From IMG/VR virus record IMGVR_UViG_3300010885_037016, positions 1 to 36,513 of that record: a stretch of 36,513 bases of DNA; one strand, 5' to 3'. Positions 31,301 through 36,513 of this stretch are shown here, one piece after another (the first letter of the stretch is position 1; every line of letters begins with the position of its first letter). The notes beneath the pieces are model-generated. The model saw nothing but the letters and a program-made list of their open reading frames with translations. It did no database searches and had not been told where the DNA came from. Source of the DNA: a virus. Position numbers and translations under genes: made by a program.

Positions 31301-33957
31301 ACAGGAAGTCCTGTACCGTTAGCTAATGTAATTGTTGGTGCTGTTGCTAATACAACTGATCCTGTGCCTGTAGTTGCTACACTGACAAGATTCTTACTTG
31401 CATCTGTAAAGACTGCCCTAGAAGCAGTAAGCGTTGGAAAATTATTAGTACCATTTAATGTTGTAGTGTTACTGCCAGTGCCTATAGCAATAGTAGGACT
31501 ATTAATACTTGTTAGATCATGATTAACAAATAAACCATCACCATTACCAGCAACCCCCACATAAGTTGAGTTGATAGTTCCAGAGGTAGTATTAATATTT
31601 ACACCGCCACCAGAGCCTGTAGTTCCACCTTGTATATTAAGTGCTGCACCAGCATTAATTGCTGTATTATTTCCTTGCATAGTTAAAGCATTACCATTAA
31701 TAATGGTTGTATGAATTGCTGTACTTGTAGAATATTTACCTATATTTACATTAGATACGCCTGATGATGTAGTTCCAGTTCCTATATTAATTGTTCTTGT
31801 TTGTGCAAGCCCTGTATTTCCAGAACCAATATTAAGTGTATAAGTTCCTGTGCTTCTACCTATATTAATAGCGCCTGTAGATAATCCTGTACCGCCAATA
31901 TTTACAATACTTGTAGTTGCTGCGCCATTAGCAATATTAATATTTTGTGCGCCAGTTGATTGCCCTAATGTAATTGTGCCTGTGGCACTAGCACCACCAA
32001 TTGTTAAATTTCCTGTAGTTTGATTTGTAGCTATTTCTTGGGCAGTTGTTGTACCATTACCGCCAACATTTAACTTCCCATAAAGATAGGTATTAGCTGT
32101 GCTTGAATTGCCAATTGTTGTTGTATTAGTACCCAATCCTGTAGAATTATAACCAATTGCAATTTCATTACTTCCGCTTGTAGCTGTTGCCCCTGATCCA
32201 ATTGCTGTTGATTGAATTCCGCATTGAGCATTATATCCAACGCCCACACTATCTGTAATTCCAAATGAGCCTAAAGCAAGACAGCCTAGTGCTGTATTAT
32301 TATTTCCTGTTAAATTTACACCTGCTTGATACCCAATAGCAGTAAGATTGCTTGCGCCATTAGTATTTGCTAAAGAGTTATATCCAATAGCTACATTTTG
32401 TGTGCCACTAAAATTATTACTAGCTAACGCGTTAGCCCCTAAAATAGTATTAAAAGAACCACCACCAAATAATGAAGTGCCATCACCTACTGTTACAGGA
32501 ATTCCTCCATTATCTACAACGATGTCTGAATTAAAAGTTGCAGTATTAGAGAATGTTGGGTTTGTGTTTAATACAACACTACCTGTTCCTGTAGTGCTAT
32601 AAGATGTCCCCCATGCACTACCTGTAGATTTTGGTATTCCTGCGGATGGATAAACCATCGATCCTCCGCCGCCGGAAGCCCAAGTAAACGCTGATCCTGT
32701 CCATTGCAATACCGTACTTGCTACGGTTGGTGCTGCAATAAATCCTGTAGTTCCCACCCCAGTTTGGTAAGGAATTTGATTAGTCGTTCCTCCGGCTAAA
32801 TTCATAACTGTTGCAACACCGCTAATGGTGTATGCAATAACTTCAACTATATCCCCTGCCGTTGCTGGATTTGATAATATAATAGAAGTTCCGGATGAAG
32901 CTGTATAATCTGAAGCATTTAACAATACTCCATTTAAAAATACTTCTGCATACCCCACTGGGTATGACACTGTAAAAGTTGTTTGTCCATTAGATGCGGT
33001 AAACGGTGTTCTAGTATAAAACGCTCCTCCAGCTGGCCCAGTTGGTCCCGTAGGTCCTGTGGGGCCAGTGGCGCCTTGTGGTATGGTAAAGTTAAATACT
33101 GCTGATGAAGACGATCCAGAATTTGTAACGGAGGCAGAAGATCCTGCGGCACCCGTAGTAGTTGAACCTACTGCAATTGTTGCGGCAGTTCCTGCTGCCC
33201 CTGTGGCTCCGGTAGCCCCTGTAGGCCCTAGAGGGCCCGTTGGTCCTGTTGGGCCGGTTGGTCCTGTGGCACCTTGAGGTATAGTGAAATCAAATACCGC
33301 TGTTGAGGATGTTCCTGAGTTATTAACTAATGCTGAAGATCCTGCGGCACCTGTTGTAGTGGATCCAATGGATATTGTAGCTGCCGATCCTGTAGCGCCT
33401 GTAGCGCCTGTAGCGCCTGTAGCGCCTGTAGCGCCTGTAGCGCCTCGTGGAATAGTAAAATTAAATACCGCGGCCGATGTTGAACCTGAGTTAGTTACCG
33501 TTGCTGAAGATCCTGCGGCTCCGGTGTTGGTGACGCCAATAGCTACCGTAGCTGCTGACCCAGTTGCTCCGGTGGCTCCGGTTGGGCCTGTGGGACCTGT
33601 GGGGCCAGTTAATCCAGTGGGCCCTTGCGGTCCTGTTGGGATACCAAAGTTAAATATAGCGTTTGATGTTGTGCCTGAATTAGTAACTGTAGCGCTACTA
33701 CCAGCTGGTAATGTTGTAGTTGATCCAATAGTAACAGATGCTGTTACCGGACCTAAAGTGGCTGTTGTGCCATCTGTGTAATTAAACACTAAATTACTGC
33801 TAGATAGCTGAACACTGGTAATCAGTTTACCAGGCGAAATGGCGTTTGCAAGTTGATTAACTTGCGTTTGTTTTGTAACTCCACCTTGCACAACTACCGT
33901 TAACTCATTGCCGGTGATCGTGTTAGCTACAGGTAACTGGGATATTGGACGATCCAT
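28321..33957 (-). CDS. Giant collagen-like tail fibre (1878 residues)
   Basis: The largest gene in the window. The N-terminal 70 residues include a likely attachment part. From 73 to 310 four copies of a beta module (TTTGAAGSSATVTNSG, then AVFNFTIPQG) alternate with collagen-like Gly-X-Y blocks (about 109-133, 172-190, 229-256, 295-310), mainly GPT and GAT triplets. A beta domain (315-377) matches one in the 567-residue fibre. YadA-style repeats (NVAIGYNSL; LTAIGYQAG; NTALGCLAL) and TITLGxSTGAQ solenoid units follow, then two LTSTDWNTFNNK modules, and a C-terminal beta domain ending VIPQVSLSVAAAAVVQTGAY. Internal direct repeats of about 225 bp occur. It probably forms a long homotrimer that carries the receptor-binding head. 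Confidence 0.9.
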   Translation of the reverse strand: MDRPISQLPVANTITGNELTVVVQGGVTKQTQVNQLANAISPGKLITSVQLSSSNLVFNYTDGTTATLGPVTASVTIGSTTTLPAGSSATVTNSGTTSNAIFNFGIPTGPQGPTGLTGPTGPTGPTGATGATGSAATVAIGVTNTGAAGSSATVTNSGSTSAAVFNFTIPRGATGATGATGATGATGATGSAATISIGSTTTGAAGSSALVNNSGTSSTAVFDFTIPQGATGPTGPTGPTGPLGPTGATGATGAAGTAATIAVGSTTTGAAGSSASVTNSGSSSSAVFNFTIPQGATGPTGPTGPTGPAGGAFYTRTPFTASNGQTTFTVSYPVGYAEVFLNGVLLNASDYTASSGTSIILSNPATAGDIVEVIAYTISGVATVMNLAGGTTNQIPYQTGVGTTGFIAAPTVASTVLQWTGSAFTWASGGGGSMVYPSAGIPKSTGSAWGTSYSTTGTGSVVLNTNPTFSNTATFNSDIVVDNGGIPVTVGDGTSLFGGGSFNTILGANALASNNFSGTQNVAIGYNSLANTNGASNLTAIGYQAGVNLTGNNNTALGCLALGSFGITDSVGVGYNAQCGIQSTAIGSGATATSGSNEIAIGYNSTGLGTNTTTIGNSSTANTYLYGKLNVGGNGTTTAQEIATNQTTGNLTIGGASATGTITLGQSTGAQNINIANGAATTSIVNIGGTGLSTGAINIGRSTGTYTLNIGSGNTGLAQTRTINIGTGTTSSGVSNVNIGKYSTSTAIHTTIINGNALTMQGNNTAINAGAALNIQGGTTGSGGGVNINTTSGTINSTYVGVAGNGDGLFVNHDLTSINSPTIAIGTGSNTTTLNGTNNFPTLTASRAVFTDASKNLVSVATTGTGSVVLATAPTITLANGTGLPVGGISATGTPSSTTYLRGDGTWSAAGGGSMVYPGAGIPNSTGSAWGTSYGTTGTGNVVLSDSSSLTGAITIGGASDTATLTLGQSTAGQTVNIATGAIGTGVTNNINIGNNGVGGSTTTIIIGSSNGSTGVNSGLTVAGTFTANSDFQLVGSTSVNQVIGSNQLTNSIIVGGTSSTGAITIGRSTGAQTISIGNASSSSQVITIGGANLSTGTITLGRSTGAQTVNIATGLTAASTTKAINIGTAGNATSITNIAIGSTTGTSTTTHNGINNYPTLTASQAVFTDISNNLVSVATTGTGSVVLGTAPTITLANGTGLPVGGISATGTPSSTTYLRGDGTWSTVSGGGVTSVTGTAPVVSSGGTTPAISMAAATTSVSGYLTSTDWNTFNNKQPAGSYLTAVTADAPLSGSGTSGSHLVISQANTTTNGYLTSTDWNTFNNKGSGTVTSITSTTLTIAGTSAIPTVNLSSGIATAGTTGSATLIPVVTIDTYGRVTGITTAANPQGTVTSVGGTGTVNGLTLTGTVTSSGNLTLGGTLDLSSPPAIGGTAASTGAFTYISTSSSTSTTPTLSFNASNSPYAAGATISGSYLQHMLQNKSATAGASTNYVLSNDSGTDSTFYGEFGMNSSIFSASTPADYFSINNGVYFSAHDGDITVGSGNGFKTYLAWGTVGQSAHVINASGAIGLNTNLGTTPALSGTTNFGTAGQVLVSAGNAATATWSSTPTLTGTNFTGIPNGGLTNSAITFGATSQALGSTVSALNAVSVGATTASTGRFTGVTVTAGTASIAPILLTSGTNLTSATAGAVEYDGTALYMTPFGTSRGYVQTSQIQMLTSTYTLTSQIAAQKLLNATTNGAVTLAVGLYEFECQFMLTGMSATSGTLGFALAGTATYTQQWMAHASRSGTAANTITSGSTNAAYQTNNTAANTAITAASTNTTGSALIKGFIRVTVAGTVIPQVSLSVAAAAVVQTGAYFKISPISATSTTTTVGNWS
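30281..30505 (-). repeat. Direct repeat within the 1878-residue fibre gene (copy A)
   Basis: This stretch matches 31235-31459 base for base at most positions, offset 954 bp with no gaps (318 codons), and includes the codons for GTPSSTTYLRGDGTWS and LPVGGISATG. A shorter relative lies in the 975-residue fibre near 25740-25850. Confidence 0.85.
31235..31459 (-). repeat. Direct repeat within the 1878-residue fibre gene (copy B)
   Basis: Second copy of the repeat at 30281-30505, in the same orientation and frame. Recombination between the copies would delete or duplicate exactly 318 codons without a frameshift. Confidence 0.85.
33028..33741 (-). repeat. Fourfold composite of beta module plus collagen-like block
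   Basis: Four units of about 60 residues: a module containing GAAGSSAxVTNSG and VFNFTIPQG, followed by Gly-X-Y triplets (GPT, GAT, GPQ, GLT, GAA). Modules differ by a few residues, and block lengths vary, consistent with repeat expansion and contraction. Confidence 0.9.
33391..33444 (-). repeat. Six perfect 9-bp repeats in a collagen-like block
   Basis: TGTAGCGCC occurs six times without a mismatch on the plus strand, encoding GAT triplets on the minus strand. Perfect identity across synonymous sites indicates recent slippage rather than selection on protein alone. Confidence 0.95.
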
Positions 33958-33972
33958 TGGTTTTTCTTTTAC

Positions 33973-34608
33973 CTATGAGTATGTGAACAGATGGGCACCG
34001 ATACCGATACCATAATTTGTTGTTACTGTAATATCGACTGCACCAGCGACATGTGGCGGAGTAGTTACAACAATGTTTCTATCATTTACGATAATAATAC
34101 TTGTTGCTGAAGATGTGCCAAAAGATACACCCGTAGTAGTTGATAAATATAGTCCTGTAATTGTTACAATAGTACCGCCAACATACGTTGCTGTATTTGG
34201 TGTTACGCCTAGTACAGTAGGAGGAATTCCCGTTGCTGGTGGAGGCGTTGGCACTGGAGGTACATATACGTTACCGTATTCTGCAATTGGTCCTGTGGCA
34301 AGATCGCCCTGTTGACCAGAATAAGGAGGAACCCCTTCAATAAAGATTGAATCGCTGCTTTGTGTTTGCACTTGTGCGGTATCCACTGCAATATTGGTAT
34401 CAGGTCTTGGAAACCTAAGTGATATGTTTTCTGTTTTAATTGCCGGAAGACGCCAAGGATCAAACTGATCTACGTCATCTTTACAGACACGTAATCCTGG
34501 AAAATTAGGATCTGGCATTAAATCGACATACGGGAACTTCCTACTGCAACGATCACAGATCGCTACAGATAGGACAGAATTACCCCGCGTGTCAAGATAA
34601 ATAGGCAT
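33973..34608 (-). CDS. Small virion protein: degenerate zinc-ribbon head plus IPT/TIG domain (211 residues)
   Basis: The N-terminal 70 residues have CDRCSRK (C18, C21), then PDPNFPGLRVCKDD (C42), then QFDPWRLPAIKTENISLRFP. This pattern recurs in phage minor virion proteins, where the second pair is usually C-x-x-C; here only C42 remains and the last ligand is Asp, so zinc binding may be lost or altered. A Pro-rich linker (116-130) follows, then an IPT/TIG immunoglobulin-like domain (130-211) with VTPNTATYVGGTIVTITGLY, the usual TIG opening. Its position after the giant fibre's start and before the small structural genes suggests a decoration or fibre-linker role. The ATG overlaps the upstream stop by one base. 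Confidence 0.75.
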   Translation of the reverse strand: MPIYLDTRGNSVLSVAICDRCSRKFPYVDLMPDPNFPGLRVCKDDVDQFDPWRLPAIKTENISLRFPRPDTNIAVDTAQVQTQSSDSIFIEGVPPYSGQQGDLATGPIAEYGNVYVPPVPTPPPATGIPPTVLGVTPNTATYVGGTIVTITGLYLSTTTGVSFGTSSATSIIIVNDRNIVVTTPPHVAGAVDITVTTNYGIGIGAHLFTYS

Positions 34609-35432
34609 TACGCAGTTTGACTATCGTTCTTAATTAATACAAATTGAATTTCGCCAGTAACGTTTACTACACCTGTAGTAGTTGCCCATGCGCGAAGTTC
34701 AATATCGTTCTTTTCAGAAATGGCAAATGGATAATCAAAATGTCGATCAAACGAACTGTTAGATGTCATACGAGCAGTTGATTGAATTTCTGAATATCCC
34801 TTACCAAACTCATAAATTATTAAAGCGGCAGATACGTTAACGTTTGCTGTTGTGGATTGACTTGTAATAGTATAGCTTGTAATGTACGCTGTGTATCCAG
34901 CTGGAACAGTATATCCAGCAAAACCAAAGTTATTATACGAAATTTCAGACTGCCAGTAAATAGTTGCCGGAACGCCTGTTGTTACTGCGCCTGTACCAAT
35001 ATAAATAGTACCAACTTGTCCTGCGCTAGATCCTACAGTAAGAATTTCAGTGTACAAAATACGTAAATAACTATTTAAAGTATTTACTGATGTTTGTCCA
35101 TTTAATGTTACAGTTTCGCTAATTGCGTTGTAATTGGCATCTAACCCAGCTACTAAAATAGTTCTAGCGCCTGTGCCTGCTGCTGCATCACTTGCTGATG
35201 AGCTAGATACTTTCATTACTGTAGCGGCTGATGGGTACGCGTATGCGGCCCCGGCAGCGACCGCTGGAGTGATAGTTTGTTGTGTTGTTCCAATAGCGTT
35301 AGCAAAGCCAAATCTAAAATACGGAGCGTGCCCCATAATTTGATTGCGACCCACTTGAAGTTCAAATGGCTCATAAGCTCCCTGAATCGTTACGGAATGC
35401 GGGGGAGATACTTGTTGTAAATTTGTAGCCAT
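34608..35432 (-). CDS. Virion structural protein (274 residues)
   Basis: A beta-rich protein beginning QQVSPPHSVTIQGAYEPFEL (6-25) and containing NQIMGHAPYFRFGFANAIGT (30-49) and ASDAAAGTGARTILVAGLDA (80-99), a motif seen in many phage fibre or decoration proteins. A C-terminal part reads SFDRHFDYPFAISEKNDIEL. No enzyme motif is seen. It lies in the three-gene block after the capsid gene, with AAGGAA before its ATG. A hairpin at 35459-35478 separates it from the preceding gene. The most likely role is a capsid decoration or head-fibre component; the assignment is by context and style. Confidence 0.7.
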   Translation of the reverse strand: MATNLQQVSPPHSVTIQGAYEPFELQVGRNQIMGHAPYFRFGFANAIGTTQQTITPAVAAGAAYAYPSAATVMKVSSSSASDAAAGTGARTILVAGLDANYNAISETVTLNGQTSVNTLNSYLRILYTEILTVGSSAGQVGTIYIGTGAVTTGVPATIYWQSEISYNNFGFAGYTVPAGYTAYITSYTITSQSTTANVNVSAALIIYEFGKGYSEIQSTARMTSNSSFDRHFDYPFAISEKNDIELRAWATTTGVVNVTGEIQFVLIKNDSQTA

Positions 35433-35458
35433 AATTAATTTTCCTTAATAGTTAGAAA

Positions 35459-35478
35459 GATGGGGGGTGACCCCCATC
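35459..35478 (-). terminator. Strong hairpin between two small virion genes; possible partial terminator
   Basis: GATGGGGG pairs perfectly with CCCCCATC around a four-base loop, directly after the 189-residue gene's stop. On the minus strand only CTTTC-type pyrimidines follow, so the T run is weak. It may attenuate transcription into the fibres, setting a higher dose for the first gene, or protect the message from 3' decay. Confidence 0.5.
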
Positions 35479-35484
35479 AATTAA

Positions 35485-36054
35485 TTATGAGTTAGTTAAG
35501 CCTGAACCATATGCAGAGATAGATCCATCTACGTTACGTGGCACGTAAGATACATCAAATGTGCCGCTTACTGATCCACTTGCAAGTGTTCCTAAAGCGT
35601 AAGTAAATGTCAATGTTGCATCTAACAAACCAATGTTGTTTAAGAGCACTGCTGCCGCTGCTGTTGCTGTAGAAACCCAAGAAATTACGCCTCCAGCTGC
35701 TGTTGGGGTAATAGTACCAACGGTGGTGGTTGTTAGTGTTCCGTCTGATGTGCTAGTTGTCACAAGTGACACAGTGATAACGCCGCCGGACAAAGAGGCT
35801 GCTGCTGTTGTTTGATAAAAACGCACGTTTGTGATCATAGATCCTGCAGGAACTACAAACGCTGTTGCAGTTGTTGATCCTACGTCAGCTGTTGTAAATG
35901 TACCTGCTGCAAATGATGTTGCAGTAATAGGATTAGTAATATAGCTTTGTTGTGATGCACTTGTTACGCCTGTGTTATCTGGGGCGATAGTGCCGTCGTT
36001 TGATGGATTGTTACGTTTAAAAATACGAATTGGTGAGGTAAAAGTTGATGACAT
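35485..36054 (-). CDS. Putative capsid decoration-type virion protein (189 residues)
   Basis: First gene after the capsid terminator and after the conserved promoter-like motif. The protein is almost all small and hydroxyl residues (Thr, Ser, Ala, Gly, Val) with beta character (PAGSMITNVRFYQTTAAASL; VISWVSTATAAAAVLLNNIG) and a slightly basic head (PIRIFKRNNP). Low charge and position next to the major capsid gene fit a small stabilising or decoration protein. AAGGAA lies upstream of the ATG. The leader of about 90 bases contains a short hairpin. No homology is recognised, so the role is inference. Confidence 0.7.
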   Translation of the reverse strand: MSSTFTSPIRIFKRNNPSNDGTIAPDNTGVTSASQQSYITNPITATSFAAGTFTTADVGSTTATAFVVPAGSMITNVRFYQTTAAASLSGGVITVSLVTTSTSDGTLTTTTVGTITPTAAGGVISWVSTATAAAAVLLNNIGLLDATLTFTYALGTLASGSVSGTFDVSYVPRNVDGSISAYGSGLTNS

Positions 36055-36103
36055 GTTAATTTCCTTATCTTAGTGGTTATCCCAAGCTGTCTCTAAGTCG
36101 TCT

Positions 36104-36120
36104 CACCAGGAAGTTTGGTG
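36104..36120 (-). other. Short hairpin in the leader of the 189-residue gene
   Basis: CACCA (36104-36108) and TGGTG (36116-36120) can pair around a seven-base loop in the leader between the candidate promoter and the first gene of the unit. The stem is only five base pairs, so it may be chance or may stabilise the message 5' end. Confidence 0.3.
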
Positions 36121-36146
36121 GTCAGAATGGGATTTAATCTTCCTAT

Positions 36147-36159
36147 GCATACTAATGCA
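36147..36159 (-). promoter_or_regulatory. Conserved motif TGCATTAGTATGC, candidate late promoter (copy 1)
   Basis: On the minus strand TGCATTAGTATGC lies between the capsid terminator and the 189-residue gene, about 90 bases before that gene's ATG. The same 13 bases with one change occur at 16278-16290 and 9540-9552. This copy is flanked by ATGCAT on both sides, making an inverted repeat. The start of the fibre-lysis unit here, directly after a terminator, supports promoter function; no conserved -35 box is evident. Confidence 0.6.
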
Positions 36160-36191
36160 TAATCTTCTTGTTTAGCGCCCTTAGAATGCAA

Positions 36192-36215
36192 AAAAGCCAC
36201 CCTAGGGTGGCTTTT
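36192..36215 (-). terminator. Intrinsic terminator after the capsid gene
   Basis: A perfect palindrome: stem GCCACCCT/AGGGTGGC flanked by AAAA and TTTT, centred on 36203/36204. Read on the minus strand it is followed by a run of six T, so it is a standard Rho-independent terminator for the capsid transcript, starting about 20 bases after the stop codon. Being symmetric, it could also work weakly in the plus direction. Confidence 0.9.
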
Positions 36216-36236
36216 CTGTCTATCGATGTTAGCTAA

Positions 36237-36513
36237 TTATAGACCAGCTGTACCGAAGATGTTACGAGCGTCATGCCAACCTGTAGCATAACGTTCTGTT
36301 GCTTTGTAACGCATTGAGTCAGTCTCAAAGTCACCTTCCATAGATTTTTCCATTGGACGGCGCATTACCAACATCAAACCGTTTTCAGCGTCAGTTTGTA
36401 CCCACCAAGCTTTGCTTGAGCTCAAACGTGTTACCACGTGTGTGCCTTTTGGCAACATGCCTGTTGATTTGATTGGGTTCAAATCGTTATCAGCTGTACC
36501 TGAACGCAACACA
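36237..36513 (-). CDS. Major capsid protein, C-terminal fragment (continues past the right edge)
   Basis: The open frame runs from the right edge to a TAA at 36237-36239, about 91 residues. It contains WWVQTDAENGLMLVMRRPME (36-55), then DFETDSMRYKATERYATGWH and ending ARNIFGTAGL. This tail is the well-known end of a widespread phage major capsid family, in which a Trp-Trp-x-x-T-D segment and a final R-Y-(S/A)-x-GW-x-D-x-R-x-(I/L) pattern recur. The N-terminus and true start are outside the window; the GTG at the edge is a codon inside the gene, not a start. A strong terminator follows the stop, ending the capsid transcript. Confidence 0.88.
   Translation of the reverse strand, partial: VLRSGTADNDLNPIKSTGMLPKGTHVVTRLSSSKAWWVQTDAENGLMLVMRRPMEKSMEGDFETDSMRYKATERYATGWHDARNIFGTAGL

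Noticed and set aside
33284-33781. Plus-strand 165-residue open frame opposite the collagen-like blocks
   Set aside because: It mirrors the Gly-X-Y repeats (VAPVAPVAP pattern). The minus-strand gene is strongly supported.

Overview
This window is part of the genome of a tailed double-stranded DNA phage, read mostly backwards. From about 2444 to the right edge every gene lies on the minus strand, and the order from right to left follows a late (virion and lysis) region: the end of a major capsid gene, small virion proteins, a very large fibre and adhesin block, lysis genes, head-to-tail adaptors, a tail nozzle-like protein, and DNA-ejection-type proteins, one of which carries a lytic transglycosylase domain. 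The adaptor/nozzle/ejection set, with no tape measure, tail tube or sheath gene in view, points to a short-tailed (podovirus-like) particle. The base composition is AT-leaning and the protein styles (YadA-like and collagen-like fibres, Gly-rich adhesins, K/G-rich virion protein) resemble uncultured aquatic phages of Gram-negative bacteria. The host cannot be named from the sequence. No terminase, portal, integrase or repressor is in the window.

Layout, left to right. 1-2443 is on the plus strand: the tail of an unknown gene, a 79-residue hypothetical, a tRNA-Gly(UCC), and a family A DNA polymerase with 3'-5' exonuclease. Its stop codon abuts the stop of the first minus-strand gene with no base between them. 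2444-9535 (minus) holds four ejection/internal-virion-type proteins preceded by a GNAT acetyltransferase. 9573-16228 holds an 86-residue protein, the nozzle-like protein, a 419-residue virion protein, two adaptor-type proteins and a K/G-rich protein. 16316-17622 is the lysis cassette (M15 peptidase endolysin, holin candidates). 17632-19049 holds a beta-propeller-like protein and a 2OG-Fe(II) oxygenase. 19072-23341 is a tandem array of four Gly-rich adhesin genes. 23362-33957 holds a small protein, a cupin, a beta-rich spike-like protein and two giant fibres (975 and 1878 residues). 33973-36054 holds three small virion proteins, and 36237 to the edge is the capsid C-terminus.

How it works together. 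Two clear minus-strand intrinsic terminators (after the capsid gene and after the endolysin) and three copies of a 13-base motif (TGCATTAGTATRC on the minus strand) divide the late region into units: capsid; decoration-to-endolysin; adaptor-to-nozzle; and GNAT-plus-ejection proteins. The motif is the best candidate for a phage-specific late promoter. Within units, genes are packed with TAATG or ATGA stop/start overlaps.

The most unusual block is 17632-33957, about 16 kb of adhesion and modification genes: collagen-like and YadA-like fibres, four serial Gly-rich adhesins, a cupin, a prolyl-hydroxylase-like oxygenase and a propeller protein. It could be a system for building, diversifying and chemically modifying receptor-binding fibres. 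That reading is inference. The domain calls come from motifs read by eye.
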